From: Ustulina deusta
Taxonomy: Eukaryota > Ascomycota > Sordariomycetes > Xylariales > Xylariaceae
Reading direction: 5' to 3'
Assembly (NCBI GenBank): GCA_023159155.1
Contig: JAJNNX010000003.1
Coordinates: 372,001 to 436,000, forward strand
DNA length: 64,000 nt
The number at the start of each line of letters is the position of its first letter. Position 1 is the first letter of the stretch. Positions 24,201 through 35,187 of the stretch are shown one piece after another. Both the position numbers and the translations under genes were made by a program. Under the pieces are notes generated by a model, which saw only the letters and a program-made list of their open reading frames with translations, was not told where the DNA came from and did not search any database.

Positions 24201-25875
24201 GGAGCGGAATTGTACACATCGGGATCTCCTTGAATATCCAACCGAAGATATATAAAGCCCCCTTGCTTACTCTCTCTCTCTTTTGTATCATGAATGCTAC
24301 CTCTCTGTTCTCCAAATGTGCACCGTCCTACCCATGATGAGCTGACAAGGGAAGGATGCAAACACATGATTCCCTTGCTGTTGCGTTGCTTGCATGGAGC
24401 AAGGGGGCCAAATAAATACATGTGCCCAATAAGATCAAAATGGACCGACACCAGAATAAATCGGCGCCAGCGACAACACATACTACCTACCCCGAGAGAA
24501 GAAGCGGTTAAGCACAGGAAAAAGGGAGGGGCCGATGCAACTCGACGTAGTGCGGATAATGTTCTTGAATGATGACCGGTCGGCTGTGTACATGGCCTTT
24601 TGAGATACGTCATTTCCTATCATCCCCTTGCTCATCTTACGGTAGTAGGCCGCGTCTCGTTTGCCCTCGTGCATTCATGCCAGCCTCCCGTTTGTCAGCC
24701 TAGTTGGTAGGGAAGATGTAGCCTTACAAATGATTGGGGCTCGTTAGGTGAGCATCGGAAACAAGCAGATGATGTATGACATGCTAGGGATAATGGTTAG
24801 CTTACGTTAGCATCTCGGTACCTCAAGCCTGTCGCTGAATTGGTTGTAGTTGCGAGAGTTGATCCGCCTTTATAATGGTGGCATTGTATTTGATATTTGA
24901 ACCGCAATACATCTACCCCTGGAAGTTGATGCTCGAGGTGACATAATATGGATGATGTAACAACAGTACAGAACGTATTGGTGAATAATCATACTTATTA
25001 CTTTAGGAATTGAAGGCCGTCATAGCAAACTCTAATATAAGTTGCTCGGGGTTCAACAGTTCTGGTATAACAGAAGTTAATGAAAACGCCACAGGGTATT
25101 GGGCGAGTCTCGAATAGAATTCCACGTAATTTGAGTTTTTATAAAGTTAGTATCTCATCTGTTAGCTTGGCTAGGTTTTGAATAATAGACCGCCATATGT
25201 TACTTAGTTAGGTCTTTAATTAATTACACAAAACCTCTCTCATTGCACTTGAAAGGCATTTGTAACATGGAACAAGGCAATTTGTAGGAGAAAACCGGGT
25301 TTACACATTAAAAATTATACTGTTAACATTGAGACGATGAACCCTCTGTGCGAGGCAGCAATGAAACAAGACACACAAAAGGAAACGGCTTACGTGAAGA
25401 AGGTTGCATAAGGGAACAAGGACTGCGAATCAAATTAAAGAATTCATTTTCATTATCTAATTATTAGCATCTATCAGGCTTTTTGTGTGTGTGTGTTTTT
25501 TTTTGCTTTTTATGTTTCTTTCTTCACAACCCTTTTTTTTTTATTGTTGTTTTTCTTATGTATTTAACCAAACTCCACAACCAAAGGCAAAGGAGATTTT
25601 GCAGACGCCAGCATCTGCCAAGAGAATTCCACGGGAATCTTCCAGCTGGGGGTGAGATATGATTGTCTCTACAAGGGGGGCTGAGAACGATCTTGGGTCG
25701 AGTTGCGAGGGGTTTTGACAACTTACCCACTCGATTCGAAACCGGGAACTTTGACCAAACCAAAAGATGTCAAGGAAAGGTCGTTGCTAAGCCGGTATCA
25801 TATACCAGTATATGATACCGAAGAGTTTCCGGGAAGAATGGTGCGCTCTCCCACTCGAACAGACACTGTTAGCGT
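18206..25875. other. 7.7-kb gene-poor region
   Basis: No gene can be supported. The first part must hold the promoter and leader of the histone-fold-like gene. Words of the type TAGGTACCTA, GTAGGTACT and CCTACCTAGTTAGGTAGG recur at 19484-19700, 20600-20640, 21050-21190 and 22750-22815. Homopolymer A/T runs occur at 20150 and 25490-25545. A perfect 14-base palindrome CGTGGTATACCACG lies at 21706-21719. Two open frames (22184-22525 minus, 113 codons; 23993-24613 minus, 206 codons) have no recognisable domain. Confidence 0.5.
25793..25820. terminator. perfect 13-bp inverted repeat just beyond the Cys-rich gene
   Basis: CGGTATCATATAC and its exact reverse complement are separated by only CA. The centre is about 70 bases downstream of the stop codon of the minus-strand Cys-rich gene. 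It could form a hairpin in the transcript or be a binding site for a dimeric protein; a role in 3' end formation is only a guess from its position. Confidence 0.4.
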
Positions 25876-26133
25876 TTAATGCTTTCGAGCTCCTCGGATC
25901 TCAGCAAGGATGACATCAGTATCATTCACACGAGAAGCGTCAGCGCCGTATAGACGTTTGGCTTGTTCATCTTTTCGCCGGCAGCTAGTGCACTTGCCAG
26001 GGATGGTCCTAGAAGGCTCCGTCCTCGGTTTGTTAGGACAGCTAGTTCCCCGGGCAATATCACAATATGTGGAAACTCGGGTCTGGCCATGGTGGCCGCA
26101 GTCTCTAGAAGTTTCACGGTAGGTCTGGCACAT
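25876..26133 (-). CDS. small cysteine-rich protein, possible zinc-binding
   Basis: A single exon encodes 85 residues from an ATG with a good context (ccacaATG). Six cysteines and two adjacent histidines (C2, C12-G-H14-H15, C24, C32, C48-x2-C51) are spaced as in small metal-binding folds, and the second half is a charged helix (KDEQAKRLYGADASR). There is no signal peptide, so it is probably intracellular. Short fungal proteins with an N-terminal MC..., CGH and CxxC pattern are common in filamentous ascomycetes, but I cannot name a function. A TATATAAG box lies about 135 bases upstream, and the leader is A-rich. The gene stands alone in a gene-poor region, which would fit either a stress-responsive or lineage-specific gene. 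Confidence 0.6.
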   Translation of the reverse strand: MCQTYRETSRDCGHHGQTRVSTYCDIARGTSCPNKPRTEPSRTIPGKCTSCRRKDEQAKRLYGADASRVNDTDVILAEIRGARKH

Positions 26134-28276
26134 TGTGGAGAGTTGCTGGTGGTTGGAGTTGTATTGAGTGTATTTAGTGTAGTTGTTAATTTATTTTTCT
26201 TGTGTCACTGATGATTTGTTTGCGGATGATGGAAATTTTCATGCCTTCTTAGCAAAAATTTCGCATCTTATATATCCGCAGAATTCAGAAACAACCGCAA
26301 GAACAGTATTATGTGCAAAGGAGCAGTTTCTGAATTTCTGAAGGACTTTGTTTATTCTAAAAGACTTTGTTTGTAAACAACTCAATTATTGGATAACATG
26401 ACAAAAGAACTATCACAATCCCATTGTGTTAACACACTAGGTCAAAAACCCGTCGTAGCCCCATTCTGCTCTAATTACAAGTGATATATATTCAGGACCT
26501 CGGCAGCTTGGATGCCAGTCATCCAGCCATGATATCTGAGTTATGGCAACCGTTGATGGAATGTTGCCGCTCCACTCAGACTTGTAGATTTGTATTCCCG
26601 TCTCTCATTTTTCGCTTATGTGAAGGTAGGAAACCCCTAACCTAAAGCCAGACCAGATGGTTTTGGCCACGATACTTACTGCCACCTTGTTTGCATCTCC
26701 TGGCTTCATCGTTTGGTCGGTACGATTTGTACCGTTACTGCTTCGTCCTGTTGTTGATGTATAAGCAGGGTGGTAGTGATCGAGTTGCCGAACCGACGTA
26801 CTTAGCAAGTCTTCGTCCGCGGCGGCTTCTTACAAAGACCATGTCTCTGCGGAAGCAATATAGTATGTTCAACATCACCTTCCCTCCCCTTCCGAATCGG
26901 CCCGAGCCGATGTGTCCAGTTCCTTTTTATCACCCGTTCCCCCGGAGGTATCTTTAATCTCTAGCCCTTTGTTGTCTTTAACGATGCCTTTAAGTCTCTT
27001 TATGCCATAATGATAATAGATATTGAGCCCCTGAGATCTCAATATTAGTATATGACTAGTGGAATAAATAAAGAGAGTGCTTTGTGTATTAGTAGAGGTC
27101 ACCAGTGCGTAGTTCTAGGCTCTGTGCGCAATATCACATATTCAAAATACACCTATCCCGACATATATCGAGCTAAATCACCCGTCAGAATGTCTGTCAC
27201 GGAGAAGTGGACCCAAAGGATCCATGAGATCGGATCAATACTACTCCAAGAGATCCTATATATAAATAGCTTGTTTCTATCTCTCATGTTGTAACTAGAA
27301 CTTAGACCTTAGATCATCTGAATACACTTCTGGTGATCACTCCTGGAATGTGCACTGGTCCCCTTCCTTCGATTGATCGCAACGCCACACCTCCGTGAGA
27401 ATGTCTACTACCGAAAGCGTTAGACATAGCTTACCGAACAAGGCACTTTCGGGGAGCGATACTCGGAAAGGAGCGTTCTACCGCCATGAGTTACATTATT
27501 TACTATTAGACGAGATTACAATGGTCTAAACGCGGCCTACCTGACGCAGTCTTGGGAAGGTTGTACAATGTACCATGGGAGGAAAATCACAGCTTCGCTA
27601 TGTGCGGCGATCATTGGAAATCAGGTAAGCTAGTGTACGCACGTAAGTGTCATTACGTGGGAAACGGCTTTGCATTGGCACTCCCCACTGGATACCGCCG
27701 AAAACTCCCCAGTGGTTGTGACGTAGTCGCGCCTCTACACGACAATTGGTTGGCGACACGATTTTCGCCTCTTTTCTGCCGCTTTGGGTATCATCTGCAA
27801 CCGCACGTCAGCGCTTTCTGCGGAATATGATATAATAATGGGCTGGTTTATATGGGAATCTTTCAATCCAGCCTCATATGGGGACCCATCGACTTTCCTA
27901 TGCGAAGCAAATAATACATGCTATACCGCAATCTTCTAATTACTGGGTTCTGTGCTGGGAATGATGACGACAGATGAATAACTTGTTTTGCCGCTTCTGG
28001 GATCTAAGCCCTGGCGATGTGTCCTGGGTGGGTGGTCAGATTGCATCATCGACAACGAGGTGATCGTATTTAACAACGTGTAGTAGACATAGATCTCAGC
28101 AAGTGTTTGAAGACCTCGAATTTCCAGATTCGTTCTTAATGCACGCTCGCACATTACTTCCCGAACTGCTAATTTCGTCACAAACCTCTATTATTACTTG
28201 ATCAACCCAATAACCACAAAGCCCGACGTTCGTCCTCCGTAAGTGCAGGAGGACCCAAGAGCCCAAGATTACAACC
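26134..28276. other. 2.1-kb intergenic region between divergent genes
   Basis: This separates the small Cys-rich gene (-) from the His/Arg-rich gene (+). It is moderately AT-rich, with only short open frames and no repeat or RNA gene that I recognise. Confidence 0.5.
26268..26275 (-). promoter_or_regulatory. TATA box of the small cysteine-rich gene
   Basis: TATATAAG on the minus strand is about 135 bases before the start codon of the Cys-rich gene. The intervening leader is A/T-rich and without in-frame ATG codons that I can see. Confidence 0.45.
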
Positions 28277-28876
28277 ATGTCGTCGCGAAGCCGCGGATAC
28301 GACCGCTCGCGCTCGCGTGCGAGTAATTTCCTAGATGCGCTCGAGAGCGGACGAGTGCGGGACGCCGTGAAAGAATTGAAACCGTCTCACTCGAGTAACA
28401 ACAACAGCGGGCATCACCGGCGACACCACAGCGCCCGCGAGCACGATTACTACGACGAAGGGCCGGCTCGGCGCAGTCGCTACGACGTCTATTACCCCCA
28501 AGACGACGGATACTACTATGAATCGAGTCCGAGCCCGCGAAGACATCGCTCCGCGCACTCGGAGCGCCACTACGACGACCGACGCGGCCATGGCCACAGC
28601 CATAGCCACAGCCACCACAAGCGGTCGACGAGCTCGTATGGCGGCCCGGACTTGAAACAGGCGGCGGGCGCGGCGGTGGCCGCGGGAGTGGTGGAAGCCT
28701 GGCGGTCGCGACATGACGCCGATAGGACCATGCGGGTCGCTACGGCTGCGCTTGGGGCGGCGGCTACGGATTCGGCGCTGGGGGGACGCCATGATCACAA
28801 AGAGAAGAGACATGTTATTGAGAGCGCGCTTGCAGGGTTGGTGGAGAATAGGGTGATTAATGGACCACGGCGTTGA
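28277..28876 (+). CDS. His/Arg/Tyr-rich protein with Ala-rich C-terminal segment
   Basis: A single exon encodes 199 residues from the first ATG (accATG). Residues 1-120 are strongly charged and low in complexity: MSSRSRGYDRSRSRASNFLD, a DYYDEGPARRSRYDVYY stretch, and a GHGHSHSHSHHKR run encoded by a short repeat. Residues about 124-170 are Gly/Ala-rich and look like one or two amphipathic or membrane-associating helices (AAGAAVAAGVVEAWRSR, ATAALGAAATDSALGG). The C-terminus (KRHVIESALAGLVENRVI) resembles a helix. The pattern recalls fungal proteins of the DUF3824-like type, but this is a weak resemblance and no function can be given. GC content is higher than the flanks, as expected for a real coding region. 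Confidence 0.75.
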   Translation: MSSRSRGYDRSRSRASNFLDALESGRVRDAVKELKPSHSSNNNSGHHRRHHSAREHDYYDEGPARRSRYDVYYPQDDGYYYESSPSPRRHRSAHSERHYDDRRGHGHSHSHSHHKRSTSSYGGPDLKQAAGAAVAAGVVEAWRSRHDADRTMRVATAALGAAATDSALGGRHDHKEKRHVIESALAGLVENRVINGPRR

Positions 28877-31800
28877 GGGCGGGCACTTACCTGTGGCATA
28901 TAATATAATGAGCTATGAGGGTATCGACCTGGCTGCTTTCTCCGGGAATGGTTGGAGAGTCTTAGGTTGGACTGGGTAGGATAATTACTGGACACTCGAG
29001 TGATATTTCGTTCCTCGGACTAGAATTTTGTTTACACGGCGAAGGAACCAGGCAGACAACTGTTTAGAGTATTGATGATTTATTACGCTAATGTAACGAG
29101 GATGGGGATGACGGAGAGACTGGTACCGTTGAACTAGCTTATTCACATTTTAATCTTGGTCTCGGCGCAAAGCCCCAACCACCGTGTCCGAGCTCGATCC
29201 GGCGTCACCGTTATTATTTGATATTGAATGCTACCCATTCAATTTTCCCATCCATCCCCAGCTGAACTGTCTCCATACGGGGAGACCGAAAGTTTGGTTT
29301 CAGGGAAACAGGTTTGGGTGCGGAACGGATGTGAAGTCGTAGATAACCATTATCATGGTTATCACTGGTCGGCGCCGAAGTCGATGTATCATTCTGTCTC
29401 AGACCCCCCCTAAACCCCCCTCCCTGATCTTACTAATATGCATGCACTCTACTGACATCAACCGATAAAACCTCGCCGTGAATCCCGTATTCGACCCCGG
29501 CCCCTGTAATCCCGCAGCCCCTTTCCCTCCGTGTCCCTCGGGCACTGATTCCGCAAATAGCCTAGAGGTAGGCCGAGAGCGGAAGTGAAGTTCTTTTTTC
29601 TGAGGGGTGGGGAAACCTTGTTGATAGATATGGTTGGTATTAGCGTCTAGGATGCCATTCCTGAGACGTATTAAATGACGTATTTTGTTGTTGCATCCAC
29701 AGAAAGCATATTGACTGTCGAAGCAAAAAGACGAGCATATAGAGCTAAGTCTAGGCTTGGAAAGGATCTGCCTATGCCAACAATTATGATGGACCATCTC
29801 TGACGCGTGGTCGAGCATTTGAGGCTCCATTGTAAAGAAAATATATGAAATCGAATCTTGTGAAGATTACGGCTGGTGGAAGGCAGTGTTGGCTTGGTCT
29901 CGAGAACCTTATAATTGAAATGCAATCTTGTGAGTTTGCTGGGAAGCCGTCTCTAACATTGCTTATTCTTTGACAATTCACATTAGACAACGGCTACAGA
30001 TTGCTGCATTGTCGCCTGTATCATTCAACTGCTAAATAATTAAATATACCCCCACAAGAAAAAGGAGTACTATTTTAATCCTCCCTTCTGTTCCTCAGGG
30101 AATTTATTTCAATAGATGGGTGGCTCTTCGGAATTCTCCTTTGTGGTATTCCTATCATCCATAGGAATACATTGTTCTTATAGTATTCCATTGTTTTGAT
30201 ATTATGACGGCGGAAAACACCTGCCATTGTAAGACACGATTCCGTCCCCTCATCCGAGGCCGTTAGAAACTGATATCCTGGTTGATGTGGTACTACGAGC
30301 ACACCTTCTTAACTAGGCTTGCCGTAAAGTCGCTCTGGCGTGATTTTCCTACACGTAGCATCGATGATAAGGGAGGTGGAGTTTGGGACAGAGACATACA
30401 TATGCGAGCAGATATTTTTTCTCAAGTATCACTTACAAAAAGGCACACTGCCCAACAAAGAGACTTCTGTAGATAGTTGAGATTAGTCTACGAAGGTGTT
30501 TTGGAGACCTTCGTGCAACAACAGTGCCTATTACCTACTACAAATATAGTATCCCTAGCAGTCCTAATTAGGTATCCGCTGCCTCTTCTAGTTGGGTTCA
30601 AGCTCGTTGGAGAAAGTTGTCATGAAGGGCTCAATCATAGGCAGGGGTTATGAATCTTGTTGTTGCGCAAGGGCTCTCGACTCCCTTAGTGACTATCCCT
30701 AACCTATATTTAAACTGTTACACCTTATAGGACAAAGGAAGTATTCTGTATATGGCAGAGATCGTCAGCGTACATAGTCGAGGCTCTTTGTGCAACAACG
30801 AGAGTCTATAATACCCCATACCTAAGATTCTAGCACAGACTACTTTGTTCGTAACAAAACTATCTGCTGATCGTGGCCTCTGGGCAATGAGACGAATGGG
30901 ATTTCGTTTTGGCTCCTTTGCCGCCAACCAGATGGCCGGTTAGTGGCAAGTTTGCAAAAGCTCGGACGCTTCCACCGTTGGCTAGGCATTAGGGTAGTTA
31001 TCCGAGAAGTCTGGTGATCGATCCACTTATACATGTGGCCGGTTGGTGGTAGTGTTCTTCTAAGAAACTTATAATATAGACTAAAAACTTAGGATGGTCT
31101 CTGTACGAGAATGTGAACTAAAAAGACCTTTGCATAAGCTTAGTAGTAGTACTATGACGAATTTTGGAGGTCGAGGAACACTTGAGCTAGTTGATCCTGA
31201 TCCATAGCCTGAATTTCGTTGCCAACCTCTGTCTGAGTCTCACTAAATTGTTTCTTACCAGTTTAGTAGGACGCATTCCCGTGACTTCTCTGTCGTAGTA
31301 TCGTATGACTGTGAATAACGTACGTGACGATCCCTAGGCGATTTTGGAAAAATTACCCATTTCATCAACCAGTCGTTAATAGATTGCCGAGGGCAGCATT
31401 GTCTCTAGATGTCTTGAACTTTGAAATGCTGTGTGAGCACCACCCTCAGCTGGAACTAAGATACGGCTGGGAGTACAGACTAGCTAAGCTAGCATGGGAA
31501 AGACGAATCGCGAGGAGAAGAAGACCCGCAATATCAAGGAGCTCGAGCGATTTTCGCTCAGAATTTAGCATAGGCATGCAAAGTGCAAATCTCCAAGGAG
31601 CTTTGACCTGACCCATCAAATTAGCTTAAGCAACCAGAGAAAAGTCCCTAGTTCCCCTTTTGAGGCCATGGATAATTAACAAAGAGGCGGTCGTTGCGGA
31701 AGGAAGACCAAACCCAGTGTTGGCAAAGGATTGCAGTATTTGGGGGCCACAAGGTCAAATTGATAAGATGCCATTGGGAATTCCGTTCATCGGAATAAGC

Positions 31801-33637
31801 TGACGTACCCTAACGAAAGAAGCATCTGCGAGAGAAGAGATGAGGGAGATTCGATGTCGTCTTCCAGACAACAATTTTCTCAGCTGATCAACCCAATGAA
31901 ACAGGATGTAGGTAGGGTATTTTGTCTCGTCTCTCTGATTTGCAGGTTGGCATGCAAGGCCAGCAGACAGGACGTAATGATGGGTAATTTGTTCGGGTTC
32001 GCCAACTTTGTCTTTCCGAATTGATACTTGCTGTCCCTTTGACGATGCGCGGGGTCTAGTGTCGCGTACGATGCATGGCATGGCTCAGGTTGTACATTTA
32101 CTACACCACAGGAGATTACGGCACATGTCCGAATCCTCCTGCATCTCGAAAGGTACGGTTGCAGTATCCGGTTCTGCATTGCAGGGCTAGGCGATTTAGA
32201 ACCAGGTTTTTCTTTGAGAGATCCTATTACGGCGCGAGCCATCCGCTAGTCTTTTTCAGGTCGATGGCTCGAGAGATTGATACCGGTACCTGCTGTAGCT
32301 TACACTAGGAAAAGGCGGTGGGTCGCCTCTACCTGTGGTAAACTGGGATGGGTATGGGCAAGAGAAAGAAAAAAAAAAAAGCCTTTCCTGGCTGTGGCTT
32401 GAGAAGTCAGAGAGACACATCGTGACCGCTTCTTCGACTACCTTATCAGCCAGGCTATTTATTCTCCGACTTACCTGCCTACCCACCACCATCTTCGACT
32501 ATTTGATCTTTCGAGATGGGCTGTCATGTACCGTCGCCTCCCGGCCGTGGCGCAGCGCTGCAGGTGCCGCATGTGTGCCGTAGATGCCGAGATTTGAAGC
32601 TGAAAAAAAGTCGATAGATCACTTAGTCACTGACTCGCCATGGTCTCGCTCTCGTTTGCTTGGCGTCGAATACTGGAGCTAGAGGCATCTCGACGATCAC
32701 CTCACTTCTGCAATGGGCGTTTGTGCAGAGCTCCAGTGTCTCTCCCGCGCATCAATGGATGAATCGCCCACGCGAGGGGCCTTTGGAGTTTCCCCAAGGG
32801 ATCCGCACTACGGTAGGCTAATGTGCAGTGGTGTCGATGAACAGCACGCGTCCTCTCATGACCGTTTCCATGGCTCCATGGTGGGGTGATGGGGACAGCG
32901 GCATTTTGCATGCTGCGCATACAGCACGCGCAGCACGGGTAGTCTTGTGCTTAATAACGTGGTACCGCAAGCATCTAATCTGGATCGATCATCGAGAGAT
33001 GGGAGAGATGACAGGGTTGGTCGAGCATGGCTTCGAATTGGCAGGTCGGAAGGAGGGGATTGGGGGAATAGCAATCGCAGCCACAGCTCATTGGCTGCTG
33101 TCGTGCCAGCCCGCCAATCAGAAAGGCGTCTCGCTTCTGTAAAGGGTCTGAAATAGTCCCTTGCATTTGCAGCAGCCATCTAGGTACACAGACAAAGGCG
33201 AGGTCGCGTGCTGGGAGCGAGAGCACGGGACTTTTTTTGTTCTCTTTAGGCAGTCCGCTCTCCCTCAGCGTGCTGGGGCCCTGTGGCACCAAACAGCTAT
33301 TTAGTCCTGCTTGGGCATAGTCCAGTCCACTGTTCCGGGACCCAACCGAAAGCGGTCGTCCATGTACTTTGTTTGGTCCGGCAGGTCTGTAGAACAGATC
33401 CTGCCGAGCCGAAGGTCAGAACTCCGTTGACAAGAGCCTCCTCGTTGTCTATTAATACTATCTAGATCCGGCCGTGAGTGTTTGGGCTTGAGACTGTTTG
33501 CTCCATTAATATCCACAATACCTGTACCCGGCTTCTCGTAGTAGCCTATTCACACTAATTCCCTTAACTACATCAAATCACGACTTACAAACATTTATAT
33601 CCCATCGCCCAACACCAGCCACCAGCCGAGTTATAAA
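28877..33637. other. 4.8-kb gene-poor region
   Basis: No gene can be supported. Open frames such as 31324-31611 (+) begin on non-ATG codons or lack protein features. Two hairpin-forming inverted repeats are visible: 29342-29363 (GATAACCAT, loop of four) and 30146-30170 (GTATTCCTAT, loop of five). The part nearest 33637 must hold the promoter of the monooxygenase-fold gene. Confidence 0.5.
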
Positions 33638-34216
33638 ATGCTGCAGTCTTCGCAACCACCCGTAATTCCTGTTCCTGCACCTCCATCGGCAACAACCTTG
33701 ACAACTGGCAACCCCATAACCAGCCCTGCACTCCCACGCAAGATGCCCTTCACCCCTGGTTGGAGTTTGCACGTCACAGTGTACCTTGCTCCCGAGAATG
33801 TCGATCGTTTTTTGGCCGCCTTCAAACCTGTTTTTAACAAGGTCGTTGCCGAACCGGAATGCCTCTTCTTTGAGATGTATCAGAGCCCACAAGAGCCGGG
33901 AAAGCTCAGTTGGGTTGAAAACTGGTGGGTCTCGTCGGTGACGTGATAGCTCATGAAGAACACATGTTAACTAGTGCTTAGGTCAAAGTCGCCAGAGTGG
34001 TTCCTTGAGGTGTGTAGAACTGTACCATTGTTTTGCATGATGCTGTCGGAGACTAACTGCGACCTTTCCGCGGCCTAGAACCAAGTCACTAAGGATTATT
34101 ACAAAGAGTACTTTGCCATTACGGAGGCTATGTTTACCAAGCCGAGAGAGTTTCAGTTCCTGGAGCGAGTTGGACCAGAATACTTTATGGTAAAAGATAG
34201 GCCATTCGCTCAATAG
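33638..34216 (+). CDS. antibiotic biosynthesis monooxygenase (ABM)-domain protein
   Basis: Three exons (33638-33924, 33982-34009, 34079-34216) give 150 residues; the middle exon is only 28 bases. The ABM fold is a small dimeric ferredoxin-like barrel found in cofactor-free monooxygenases and related proteins. Visible hallmarks are a first strand WSLHVTVYLAPENVDRFLAAF, then ECLFFEMYQSPQEPGKLSWVENW across the first intron, SPEWFLENQVTKDYY, and a late segment PREFQFLERVGPEYFMV. The N-terminal 35 residues are Pro/Thr-rich and may be a leader or disordered; an alternative start at Met36 (MPFTPGW) would remove it. It converges with an MFS transporter gene, an arrangement seen in small accessory pathways. 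The substrate is unknown. Confidence 0.82.
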
Positions 34217-35187
34217 CAAGGATAAAAAAAAAGAAAAAAAAAAGAAAACAACAACAAGAGACTGGTTGGACATGGAGAGCAGCCACCATTTCTGTTATGC
34301 CATCGAGTTGAGAATGATACCCAGGGATGTCTTGTGTGTGTTACATAGGCTCAGAGACTTCACCATGTCTGGCGTTTCCTGCTTGGGCGGGTCATGCATT
34401 AGCATCGGAATCACAATATTCTGGGGCTTGTGGCGAGGCTAAATTTGTATACAGAGAATGAACGAATGTATGGCCAAGCCAATGAATGATGAGGATAACC
34501 TGCCTTCGGCCAACAATTTTCTCCTTCGTCTGCTACCGACACGTGGTAACCTCGACATTTCTAAACTATAAAAGGTTTCTCGATGGAAACGTGTGTGAAC
34601 GCCCACGAGACGAGTTCCCAGGCGATAGCGCAGAAGGCATTGTCGCCGGTCCCGTCTCGGCTGCAACACGCCGTCCCAGGCGATGGCGCAACGGCACTTT
34701 CGCCGGCGAGAGAGGTTTCTTTCTTTGCAACAAAGAGATTTCTCGAATAGACAGCGTATTCAAAGAACTGATGGGGTATCATATCGCAACGCCAAAACAA
34801 TTCCAAAGCGAAAACATGATTCAAAAAGATGAGAAACAAGAAGGGAACCGAAGTCGAAGCTGGGAATAAGCTACTGGCGATAGCGCAAGGGCATTGCCAC
34901 GTTCACTCGTTCTTGCTCCAGGCCCATGTACGCTGATCCTAGCGATGGCGTAGTAGCACTTTCGCCGCGAGGTCTCAATCCCCCCATGATACACGTAAAA
35001 AGAGCCTGGCAAGCTGCGTTTAAGTGAAAAGACGAGAATAAAGGTGTGACAACATCAAAAAGAGCGGCGCCATCGACAGGTTGAGCTGCCCGACAGAAAT
35101 GAACTGATAGGTTTTGGAGATACCATCCCGAGGCTATTGTTGAAAGTGGCACCGGTGTGCTGACCACGGGATGGAAGTTCGGAAGAG
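34217..35187. other. intergenic region between convergent ABM and MFS genes
   Basis: Besides an A-rich tract right after the ABM stop codon (34226-34258), the segment holds a duplicated repeat described separately (34618-34976). Open frames crossing it on both strands are created by the repeat and are not called. Confidence 0.5.
34618..34976. repeat. duplicated pair of GGCGATRGCG-type elements
   Basis: Four related 30-base words occur here: at 34621 (ggcgatagcgcagaaggcat), 34679 (ggcgatggcgcaacggcact), 34876 (ggcgatagcgcaagggcatt) and 34941 (agcgatggcgtagtagcact). Copies 1, 2 and 4 continue into a TCGCC end, so they can fold back on GGCGA. Copies 1 and 3 share GATAGCGCA...GGCATT; copies 2 and 4 share GATGGCG...GCACTTTCGCC. 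The order is therefore A-B, then A'-B', about 250 bases apart. Confidence 0.65.

Noticed and set aside
23993..24613. 206-codon ATG-initiated open frame, minus strand
   Set aside because: No recognisable domain, repeat or composition signal, and about one frame of this length is expected by chance in 64 kb. RNA-seq or an ortholog would change this view.
31324..31611. 95-codon open frame on the plus strand
   Set aside because: It starts on GTG, has no ATG near its start and no recognisable feature.
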